From Scortum barcoo (lineage: Eukaryota; Chordata; Actinopteri; Centrarchiformes; Terapontidae), in the NCBI GenBank assembly GCA_023238725.1, contig CM041533.1:26136068-26200067 (forward strand): a stretch of DNA of 64,000 nucleotides, written 5' to 3'. Below are positions 1 through 10,692 of this stretch, one piece after another; position 1 is the first letter of the stretch; each line of letters starts with the position of its first letter. The notes below the pieces were generated by a model. The model was given only the letters and a program-made list of their open reading frames with translations. It was not told where the DNA came from and did no database searches. A program made the position numbers and the translations under genes.

Positions 1-3000
1 GAACACATGCCTACAGCTTGTGCAACACATGACTTGTTGCATAAGGCCATATTAAGACTACATAACATGACTTTTTATCCTTTTAATCCTCACTGCCGCA
101 ACATGTTAAAATAGTAGAATAGCTAATTGTTTTGGGGTTTTGGTGTTGAAACTGGCCTTTGCACAAGTAACAAAGTCAGTTTGCAACAGAGAGGGGCATG
201 CCACCCCAACTAACTAATAGAAACAAACAGAAATGTTTCATAAACTGTGTGTGGACTACATGGGACTGCAACAGCACTTCTGTTAGGATAAGACATAAAC
301 TTTTATGTCAGTTGTTAATGGTCTCCTTGTCATCAGTCTCATATTTGATTGTAGGTCTACTCTATTTCTGCAGATGATTTAATGGTATTGCTGTGGCCAC
401 TGTTAGGAAATTCAGCTTCTGCCTCTCTTGTCCCTTTGATGCACATCTTGTCTTAAAGCATCACAGACGACCCAGAATGGAATACAACAGTGTGCTATGT
501 GCAATTTGATGAAATAGTGTTACAGGATTTTTGGGTAAGGCATTTCACTTTTTACTTTCCTTATTTAAAAAAGACAACCTTGCCTGTACTGAGAATTATG
601 GGTGTATTTAAAGGGGATTTATTACTGCCCTGATATAAAGCTGGAGGATTCACAAGGGACAGATAAAATAAATACTGGTTTATTGAGGCAGGAGAGGATG
701 ATATATCCTGACTCCTATTCTAAACACTGAATCCTACATATCCCATAATGCAACTCAGTAGTATCTTTTATTAAATACTTCCTATTTCCTAAATGCCCAC
801 TTCAACTTTGGAACTTCCCCTCTAGAGACACAAAAGATACGATACAACCATTCTCTCTGTCTGAGCAGTCCTCTGTGTTAAGTGAACTGAATGCAAAACG
901 TATAAAATGTTTGATTCATGAATTAAATTAAAATGCTAATCCTGAAAAAAAACTCCTTTGAATTTTTCCTTTCCCTTAGTACCTGCTGACTGAGCTGTGG
1001 CATTTCTGATAGTAATGGTAGACTTTCTGAGTGCCTGTAGGCTGAGGTATGTACTTAAAAAGGAAAAAGTCTGTTCCACCATCAAAGTCTGAAGTTGGAT
1101 TTTGCTTTTTAACTGCCATCATTAGAGATTACATCAGTCAGTCCAGCACTGGTGCAGTCATGTGCATAGTAGTTCCTCGTGAGGCCTCAGATTAGTGTCT
1201 GTGGGAAGTGGTGGAGACTAATACCCAAACTAAACCAAGAAAAATCCTATTTGTACTTGTAAAAATTCCTCCAAGGATTTTATGTGAAGGTTATTTTAAT
1301 TTGCTGATCAATTACTTCACAATGAGTTTGTTCTAATGTTGTATTTCCAAACAGGTGCATAGACAGCACATTTAAACTTTCTTCTTACCACTGTTGTAAA
1401 ACACACACACAAACCCTGACAGAGAAGTTAGTTTGGCCCCAAACATGATAATGCGAGGTTCATGGTCCCGTAAGAAGAGAAGAAGACTTGTGCTAGTATT
1501 AATACTGACGTGGTAAATAAAAAGAGAACATTGAGCATGACCTCCTGTCATTGATCAACCAGAGAACAACCATCATTCTAATCCCAATATAACTTACATC
1601 AGTGTACTCAGCACTGTGCACAGTCCATTTTTGTTATCAAGATTAATATTAGCAAGAGATACATGTTGATACTTTAAGTTTGAGATGATTTAACCTCCAC
1701 AAAGGGTTATTTGCCACCTGCAGATTCACAGTGTGTTAATGAGAACAGTAAACAGATAAACCTGCTGAGGGAAAGAGTGAAACAAGAAAGAGATGTTTCC
1801 ACAACAATTTACCTCAATGTCTGGAAGATCTTTACTCAACATGATGTCTGGTTTGGGGAATCAAGGCTTTCAGATTCTTCTTGAAGATCTTGTAGAGATT
1901 CTAGGTGGTTTCTGGATTAGAGGTCCGAAACACTGCCCGGGACTGCTCCGCACCAAAGTGGAACTACCCGAGAGCTGACCGTCCTTATCAGGCCCACTCC
2001 TCTCACTACAGGTTAGACAACAGGTTGACTGGGTAAAGCCACCTAACGTTTTTTTCTCCCACTAATCTGTTGCCAAGGTAGACAGGCAGAGCTGCTATCT
2101 CTCTGAGGGTCAAAGTTCAGCAGAGCTGGACGGCAGGCACGTTTCTGGGTGCATTGCACTTGAGCTCTAAGACAAATCAAACAATGACCTTACTAAACTG
2201 TCCAGACAACAAGTCCAAACTCCACCTTTTGTGAGGGGAACGGAGTTGTGCATACATTTTTTTCTCTCATGTGTTCAGCGTTTAACTCCCTCCTGCCTGT
2301 CTCAAGGCCACTTCTCCACTCTCCTCTTCTTTTTTGCAGGCACTAACAAAGCTATCTGAGGCCAGACTGAAGTTCAATCCAAACAGGCCACTTTATACAC
2401 AAACTGCAAACAATGATCAACAAAAACACCAATCAGAGATGAGCACTAAAAGAGAGTGGGGTATTTCATTTCATTGTTGTGGGGGAAACAAACTAAACAT
2501 AAATATTTCTTAAAATCAGTTTCTGAAAGGAACAGCAAAAGTACTGTCAGAGTTAATATATTCACTGTAACTACTGCAGTGCTTCCTGTAGAAAGTCTGT
2601 GACTTCAGTAAAAGATGATTTGTTAAGAGGCAGCTCTGTACTATTTAGGTATTTTTAAAAATTACATAGGGTTGCTGCTTTTTAGTTAAACCAGATGCAA
2701 ATCTATACTGATTTACTGAGTATGTCGCTGTAATGTTTTAATGAACTGAGGAAAAACACATCACAAGATCCAGATGGAATTGTGGCATGAATGGAGACAT
2801 GTCTGTCAGTTTTTACTCTCTCCATCAGTCTCTTTTTTCTGTCTTCTTCTGTCTCATCTTACTCGGTTCTACGTGGCTCTCAATGAGTTTTTCTTCATCT
2901 CATTATCTCTTTCTCCTGTCAGTTCATCTCTCTGTGTCTCTGGTCTCTCACTCTGCTCTCCTCTTTCATTTTTCACCTCCTGCAGCATTTTGTTTTAGCT

Positions 3001-3925
3001 AAAGCTGGAGATAAAGGCTTCTTTGTACTCTATGAGCAGGCCAGTGCAGCTGCTCTTACCTACTGTAGTCAAGATGTAAATTAATATCTTCGTCAAAATC
3101 TATATTTTATATTGTGGGCACATGTGGTTAATATCTAATCTCTAATATATCTCCATCTAATATCTAAAAGCTATCATAGCTAATGACTGTAATCAATCAC
3201 ATAAACAGTAACTGATTGAGATAATGGCTAATATGTTCCCATTCTGACAGCCTGGATGCAGAGTGGGTGTGTGAATGTGTGCAGACTCATCAGCTCACAT
3301 TACACAAATACATGTTAGAGGAAAGCCACTTTTAAATTATTTATTTGCTAATGAAATGATAATAATTGATCTATACTGACACTGTACTTTCTGCTTGAAA
3401 TTTCAATCCCATTTTTCCTCCTGACCTGACAGCACCCAGCACCACTGCTGGTGTGGTTGGGGGTGGTCAGGAGCGCATCCATAACTACATCAATACAGGA
3501 CTCAGTAAACTTAGTAAAGTTGTTTTAATTACGTGTAATGAACTGAACTTAAGTAAGAGATAAGGATACTAGCTCCACTGTGGCAAGCAACTTAACTTTT
3601 GGCCAACATTATAATTTTGAACATGATCAGATTATTGAATCTAGTTCTTTACACAATAGCAATTGATTTCACCACCTTAATGGAAAAGTGCCATTGCTGA
3701 TTATAGATTTTCTGTCTATATCTTATTTATTTCAGTACTTTGGGCAGCTTAGGGGCATAGTGGTGATTTAAAATGACATCAATTTACAATTACAGTTTCA
3801 GCAGCAGGAACCAGGGCTGCAATAACCTAAGACAGGATGATCGTTATGAACAGGTTGCAGTCACGTTAATGATCATACCATTGTTTCATAAACATACACT
3901 TGGTAGAAATGTTACAAACGAACAC
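1..3925. other. Gene-free left flank
   Basis: No exon chain or recognisable protein domain could be supported here. The sequence is AT-rich with pyrimidine-rich runs (for example 2815-2990) that create low-complexity reading frames without protein character. In human, phosducin (PDC) lies near ODR4 on this side, but I could not find phosducin-like exons. A minus-strand stretch near 1812-1846 reads as ATG, nine codons and a GTAAAT donor-like site; this is too short to support a call. Confidence 0.6.
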
Positions 3926-3931
3926 TTTATT
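3926..3931 (-). terminator. odr4: Poly(A) signal of odr4
   Basis: AATAAA on the minus strand lies 22 nt beyond the odr4 stop codon (3954-3956). If it is used, the 3' UTR is very short, about 45 nt. No other strong candidate lies closer. Usage is inferred from position alone. Confidence 0.6.
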
Positions 3932-3953
3932 TGGTGTGTGCATACTTTCTGTA

Positions 3954-4786
3954 TTAAACATCATTGAGATACAGCATCGAGGCAGCAGTGGCGAGTAGGG
4001 CGACAGCAGTAGCCATGGCAACACCTAAGCAACACAGAAGAGAATGAGAACAGAAACCACACCAAATTCAGAAACAAATGGGCCATAATAACACACATTA
4101 TATAGATGTGTCAGCTTTATACTTTGATCCAATTATAATGGCTGTTAAGAAGGATTTATTTATTTGAGCTTCCTTTAACATATTTCTCCAACTCCACTGT
4201 CTATAAATAGCAGCATATGGTAGTGTCTACAAAATATGTCACTATGTCATAAAGAAAGCAGGCAGATGTGTGAAAGTATAAAATGTTTGCTTTACTTGGC
4301 TGTTAAATCTAACTGTTAAACTTGAAAGTGTTTTACCAATGTAGTTGTTCTTCTTGGACTCCTGCGCTTTAACAGTTTCCACAGGGGGCCCTGGAAAAAC
4401 AAATTACAATAGCCACAATAATATTATCTCAGTGACCCGAGTCTGGCAGCTGGGAACAATCAGCTTAAGGATGGTTATTAAAACTAATCTCACCAACAAG
4501 TGGTCAGTGATCTCATTTGTTTTCTGACAATTTTGAAAGGTTTTAAGAAGTCTGTCTAGTGATAGAAGATACTCATACTTATTTAAAAATATTGATGTAT
4601 TTGGGATTTTTCAATGAGGGAGAAAGAGTAAAGGAAATTTTAGGAATTTTTTGTAGGTCTATATGGTTCATATAGATGAAAGATATGAAAAATAGAATAA
4701 ATACAGCTCAGGAGCAAAAAATGGTTATGTTTTAGTGTGAAAATCAATTGTATACAGTGAAACTGTGGACCAAATGGTAGATACTG

Positions 4787-4821
<35 letters not shown>

Positions 4822-7800
4822 ACACTCTTTCCTTACCTGCTGCAACAACTCCCTCTTTAATTTCAGCAGGCGTTTCCTGTCTGGTATCTAAGTCCTCCTC
4901 AGCTGTGTCAATGTCCAGCATCTCCTTCAGCCTGTCAGTCACCTCAGACAGGCCCTCGTCATTGAACTGGTAGTCGCATACACACACTGGCCTACTCACT
5001 TTTACTGGACAGAAGATTCGACGAGGGAGACAGAATTGCTCTAAATGAAAGACATAGAGAGTCAGTCAGAGGTGTAGTGAGAAAGGTGTGTAAACACAGC
5101 ATTTATGCATATGATAAATATTCTTGTTAATGTTGCTGTTGTTCTCAAAAAAGACAATAAAATGAGACTGTGGAGGTAAATGCAGTCACTGCTGCCACAT
5201 GTGGCAATGACAGGATAATGGCGTGTTAAGTTTCCCTTCATTTCCCAACCATTTCTTGAGTCGATTTCTTTAAAGAGTTCATCATTAGGGGACTTGACTG
5301 AAGGTGCAATCAGAAAGAAATGTGTTCCACATTGATTTGAATGGGGGCAAGATGTCTATTTTCAAGTTGTGTATTAATCCTTGTCTAGTGTTCAATTTGA
5401 TTTAACTGTAACCTGCAAAATTGCTAACCTGCAACATTAGCCATAAACTGCCGGTCACAACAGACCACCTGAGACCCCTGAGTGTATAGAAAGTGTGCGC
5501 TTCCAATGCAGATCTTATCAGCATACCTACGCATATGCATACGCATACACATAATTCCTACCCCTTCATTGGGATTGGTTGATCCTACACCCACCCAGAG
5601 CAAACTGATTACATCTTGTGTGTGTCTGTGTGTGTGTGTACCTGTCTGTTGTTTGTCTCTACAGCCCTTGCTCTCCCTCTCTGATATCAGCAGCTCTTCC
5701 AGCAGCATCTGAACCCTTGTGGCCACCGTAGAAACCACATCTCTCTTCAGCAGCTGTCCACAATGAAAAAAATTATGACGAAATGATTCAGTTTCATTTG
5801 ACATGTGCAGCGAATTAAAGCATTACCTTCTCAGCCAGTTTGGCCTTTGGTTTGTTGCTGTGTATGTAAGCTCTGCAGTGGATTGCTTCTCTGACTGACA
5901 CACTGCCTCCACACCGTTGGACCACATCTTTTGACCTCAGGTCATCCTAATGCACAGGAAGCAGTCAGTTTGATTTAAATACTACTATATGTTGTGTGTG
6001 TTTGTGTGTATGGGTGTCTCTTACCGGTGTGGTGAGCAGCTGAGCTGTGTACGTCTGTCTCACATTCTTCCTCTACAGCGAAATACCAGACACAGTGGAT
6101 TAGAATCATTCTCCTGCCTTGCACACAATGTAGAGAATCCGTTTCATTCATTATTGTAGTTACATGCACAAGTCACAAGGTCAAACATCCAAGTGAAGCT
6201 ATAATAAGAAAAACATTTTTTTGAGTGGGGGGAGATTTAGCTTTGGACTGAAAACACTGCTATCTCTCATAACATGAGGGTGATTGAAGGTTATTTATGA
6301 ACTTTCCTACATGTACCTGCAGCAAGGAAATGGACAACTATTCAAAATCAATAATAAAAGACCCCATATTAGATTTTAGCTATTGCAATTAAGTTGACAT
6401 ATCCTTCATTATGCATAACATCCAGCCAGAGGGACAAGATCAAAGTTTGTGAATGCCAAAATGGTTGGCTCTGACAGAATCATCACTGTTGCATGGTTAC
6501 ATTAACCCCGTTGGAAGGACATGGGTTTCTGTTGAGACAGCATGTGTTTTCCTCTGCATTCTGCACAGTCAGTCCCAACATGTGTTTGTGTTTTGGTAAA
6601 AATGTTCTTTCAATAAACTTATTATAATTGATCATTTCCAGAAGACCTCTCCTCTCATGCACTAGCACTGCCTGAACACCAACTCCAAACAGGTTAGGTC
6701 CTCTGTAGCTCTCCTACATTTTGACAGATTAGTTAAGTGAGGAAAGATGATACAATGCTTTTACTTCTGGTCCTAAAAGAAGGGCCAGAAATGGGTCACT
6801 GATATTTTTTGGCAAGTTTGGAGTGATTTTCTACTCTGAGCTCTGATACGTGTGGTGAATCACTGTTACAGGTACTGGTGAGAGGAGACATACAATCGAG
6901 GAGGGCTTGTTTGAGTAATAGATGCATGAGTTTGAAGGCTTATCAGGCATTAAACAAAAAAACAAAAAACAAAAAAATTACAAATACTATGAGAAAGAGA
7001 TGAGACAGGCCAGTTGTCAGCCTGTACATGGCCACCAACACATTTTACAGATTTACTTTCTGAACTGATCTCTTAGTGTTGGTTAGATTTCTACAACCTG
7101 TCCAGCTGTAAGCTCGGTGTCCTCTGGCAGCTTTTTTCCATCGATCAAACAAACTCCCCTCTGAATCTGGTGTGCCCACACTTTCAGTCCCTCCTGAAAC
7201 AAAGCATGACATGAGAACAGTTCCACTCAAGTTCCTGAAAACTGAAACTTTGTGCACGTGTGTGTGCTAACCTTAAGACATTTATCCATGTTTTCTGCAC
7301 CGGCTCCGTTGTCTGGTAGTGGTACTGAGATGTCCACATTTAAACAACATGACACCATGCTCCAGGAGGAACACACACCTGACTGGTACTTCCAGTCTGC
7401 AGGCTTGGCCATGCTCTGAAACAGCCAATGAAATGGATATAATTAATAAACACACGATGCAGCTGTAAACGCTAAATATCACGTTGAATCACATTGTGCC
7501 CACTCAACTGATTTGACCTGAGGTGAACCTAAACCAAGTTTCTGGGAAATCTTGAAAACATTTAAGATAATCTGGATGGATCCTTGGAGTGTTTCTGTAA
7601 AAGGGTTGAGTATTAACTTGGCTTGACTTTGGCTTTCCTTTGCTACGAGCAGATCAGTAACTATAGCTTCTCGATTCAAAACCACTTTGAATAGAGGCTT
7701 AGACATTAAAAATTTCATGGAGTAAGAGAGGGATCTGAGAACTTTTGAAACGTTTGCAACGGCATAAGTGTAGTGACTGTAGATGGACACCATGGCTTTG

Positions 7801-9571
7801 GAATCAACAATGTTAACAAACCTTGGGATCTTTGACGTCAAAGGTTCTGCAGACAGTTCTGATATGCGGGGTTTAAGAAAATCCACACACAGTAAATGAT
7901 GGCTACCTCATCTAATGCAAAGGCTGTGGCAAAAGGATACTTTCTGGTTTTGGGGTTGACATGGAGTGTGACACAGTCTGTGACATCATCATCTGCAGGT
8001 GTCCACAGATGCTCTGAGGAGATCACATTCTCCACTGCAAAGACCAACTACATGAAGACAATACTCACACAGATCAGAAACAGAAAACACACTCAAAGAT
8101 ACATGCGCATAACTAAAGTATGTTCTACCAGAGCTTCTTGTTAAATCATCACTTATTTTAAACAGAGAGCGTTTTTGTTCTTGTTCTTTCAGCTGCTGGT
8201 AAATATGCCTCTTCTTTTGAAACTCCCCCTAAAGTTCTGTCCTGAGTCATATTCTTTTCAGCCCAACGTTGCTAATGTTAAATGTTTGATTCATTCCTGT
8301 TTTTTCAACTGCACTCAGGCCCACTGTTTCTCAAGATGAGATGGAAATAATTATTCACACTTTTATTCATCCCATCTCAACAACTGCAACTCCCTCTTCA
8401 CTTTTATTTCTATTTTATGTATTCATATTCTATGCTGTTTTTACTTGCTTTATTTTTGAGTCTGTGTTTTGTGACTATTACCTTATTCCTTTTTGTGAAA
8501 CACTTTATGACGTTCTGCTCTTGAAAGGTACTACATAAATAAAATTTCAAAACAATGATTATATGATGCCTGTGTAACTGTCTGCTTGTGTATATGTGTT
8601 TAATGTTTTCTGCCCCCCAGTGGCCAAATATTGATTCATGCAGCTTTAAGAGCATGTACATCATGTACACATACAGCATGTTTATTGACTCTTACCTGTC
8701 GCAGTGTGGTTAGTGTGTCCTTAGCATCAGTGTCAGTGATGATGAAGACTCCTAATACAGACAGGCCTCCGGGTAACATTCTTGACACCTAAAAACAGAC
8801 CAAACCAGCAGTAAATGGAAATTGTAACACTCCACCACCATCAGAGTTTAAAGAGTTTAGCAAAGTTTTGCCATCAAATCCCAATCTATGTGACCAATAT
8901 GTAATAAAATACATGTATTTCTCCATATACTGCATTTGATTCTAAAATGACATCATTATATAGAGGTATATATACATTTTCTAACTAATTCTTCTGTTAC
9001 TGTTTAGATTTACTAGATAACACGCTGAGACATGTTATCAACAGAACATGTCCCAGTGTGTTATCATGCTGTACACATTTAGAGCACATGAGTGTGTATT
9101 GGGAAAAGGTCCCTCTTTGCCTACCTGTCGAGCATGCTCAGTCACCCACTCCTTGTCCAGAGAGTTTCCGACTGTTGGGGTAGACTCCTCCCTTTGAGGC
9201 GTTCGAGTTGCCATGACAACAAAATCCCTTTGGGCTGAGCTCTGGAATATTCAGTTATCAATGATGGTCTCTCCACACCACACACAGTAAACACTCCTCT
9301 ACATGATTTCATGTCATATTGTCTTGTTTGTTGTATTGTTCTTGAACAGTATGGAGTGTTGTTCTCCATTACAGGTGAGCTGGCCCCTTCCTAGTTACAT
9401 GATATGAATATGGCTGTTTTGATGACAAACATCTGGTCTCCTGCCCAGACAGCTGTTAGTGTGTGACCTCACCTGTCCAATGAGCAGGCCCGTGATTGGA
9501 CCTGGCTGTTGTTCACATAGTTTTGTCAGATATCCCTCCACAGCCTCCTCTACTATATATCCACGGCCCAT
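3954..9571 (-). CDS. odr4: ODR4 homologue (GPCR trafficking factor), 12 coding exons
   Basis: Coding exons in transcript order: 9473-9571, 9125-9241, 8696-8788, 7907-8047, 7272-7415, 7098-7193, 6025-6072, 5827-5946, 5642-5753, 4837-5040, 4337-4390, 3954-4024. All junctions are GT-AG and phases agree, giving 432 aa (human about 454). The start MGRGYIVEE, the blocks LPGGLSVLGVFIIT, KPADWKYQSG and CRAYIHSNKPK, and the CDYQFNDE segment match vertebrate ODR4. The last exon encodes an Ala/Leu-rich hydrophobic tail, a single C-terminal membrane anchor (about residues 411-429). The family was defined in C. elegans, where ODR-4 assists delivery of odorant receptors; the vertebrate protein is an ER/membrane factor of less certain function. 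TTTTCATTAG directly upstream of the ATG looks like an acceptor, so a non-coding first exon probably lies nearer tpr. Identity is secure; exact boundaries are inferred. Confidence 0.95.
4789..4825. repeat. (CA)n microsatellite in odr4 intron
   Basis: CA dinucleotide tract, interrupted once by TA, lying just beyond the donor of odr4 coding exon 10. It lengthens an open frame on the minus strand but is intronic. Confidence 0.95.
7416..7906 (-). other. odr4 intron 4 with a 135-codon open frame
   Basis: This 491-bp intron lies between coding exons 4 and 5. Minus-strand positions 7886-7479 form one uninterrupted reading frame of 135 codons with mixed, non-repetitive composition (hydrophobic and charged residues interspersed). 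It is not in frame with exon 4: intron read-through from exon 4 reaches a stop near 7838. I recognise no domain. It may be chance, a decayed exon or an old insertion. Confidence 0.4.
8335..8550 (+). mobile_element. Possible LINE relic in odr4 intron 3
   Basis: The segment near 8365-8400 (cccatctcaacaactgcaac, then tccctcttc) resembles the reverse-transcriptase stretch of fish non-LTR elements that reads around N-C-N-S-L-F. It is followed by a 3' end, gaaacactttatgacgt and then a reading ending in aaataaaattt, typical of fish LINE/SINE tails. The body is heavily deleted and has no intact frame. The assignment rests on remembered consensus sequences. Confidence 0.45.
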
Positions 9572-10692
9572 GGTGCCTAATGAAAATGTGGAGAGAGAGA
9601 GGTGAGTCAACAAACACACACAACACAGCTACTGTGTCTGTCCATCAGCATGTCTACAAAGAGAGAGCTGGCTGAAGTAAAGACTCATAAGGACTTGAGC
9701 TGTGTTGAATTAAAAGCAACAAGCTATTAAACCATGTGAAACCTGGGCTGACTCTTATAGTTAAGGGCTGTGTGTCCCTCTAACTTCAGACAGTCTATAT
9801 TCATTTACGTAAGATGCTCAAAGTTGTGATTCATAAAAGTTCCCGCCGTTTGAACTTCATGAATCGTTCCACATACCGAAAGAGTCAGTCCCTGACAGAG
9901 GCCAGAGTCTGGATAATGGATGAACCAGGAGGCAGCAGCTTGCTGTTAATTTTGACAGTCGGCAGTGGTTCGTCAGCAGAGCAGGAAAAACTTCATTTAC
10001 CACGATGCTTTTGCGCTCTGACGTACTTCCGTCGCGTGTCTTTGTCGTAGTAGGTTACTCGAGTTTAAATAGTCAAGTTACACAAACAAACAACTACCGG
10101 GACATTGTCAATTTATCTTCAAGATAAAACCTGTAGTTACTATCAGAAATATTAAAGTGTTTCATTTGAGACATTGAATACAGTCAGGCATGGTTAAGAT
10201 ATGAATTTACTATGAGAATGGCGATTACATGTTTAAAGCACAGTTGACAGCTGAGAATCTTTGAAGCTGTTCACATGTCTGTTTGTGGTAGACTTACACT
10301 GTTGATCGATTTGAGAGCTTTACTCATTCTAGGGTTAATTCACTTAGTTATTCATGTTTGGTTAATATATGCTCTGCGTTCATGTCAATGTCATGCAAAC
10401 TAATGTTTACAATACATCAAATTATCGAACAAAACCGCGATGTTGAGCTCAGTCAGCGTGAATCCGTCCCAGCTACAAGAAGTTAAAGTGTTGCTGGTGC
10501 AGATGAATTGTCCGTGATTGCTTTATTTTGAAGGTTTGGGGCGGATATCCTTCCTTTGAATGAGTGCAGCTTGACGCCTTCCTGCTGGGTGATCATCGGG
10601 TTAGCATACGTTAACAGTACACCATTATTTTACCGGAGTGTGGTGTTCAGTCCCTGCTGTAGTACCCGTCGGAGGTCCAGGTGGAGGTGGAG
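9572..10692. promoter_or_regulatory. Head-to-head odr4/tpr promoter interval
   Basis: The two start codons are 1121 bp apart on opposite strands. CpG-containing patches occur around 9960-10050 and again from about 10430 into tpr exon 1. ACTTCCG at 10025-10031 is an ETS-family motif (CGGAAGT on the other strand) and AATGGCG at 10214-10220 resembles a YY1 core; both are common at housekeeping divergent promoters. No TATA box was seen. The arrangement matches human ODR4/TPR. The untranslated first exon of odr4 is expected here, but its donor could not be fixed. Confidence 0.6.

Noticed and set aside
1793..1978. 61-codon plus-strand frame and a minus-strand ATG with donor in the same place
   Set aside because: No domain similarity, no partner exons; could be an untranslated exon of a neighbour but cannot be supported.
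2774..3002. Overlapping frames rich in Ser, Leu and Phe
   Set aside because: Created by a pyrimidine-rich tract; overlapping frames both look open for compositional reasons.
8410..8679. 89-codon minus-strand frame in odr4 intron 3
   Set aside because: It runs antisense through the probable LINE tail and has AT-rich, non-conserved composition.
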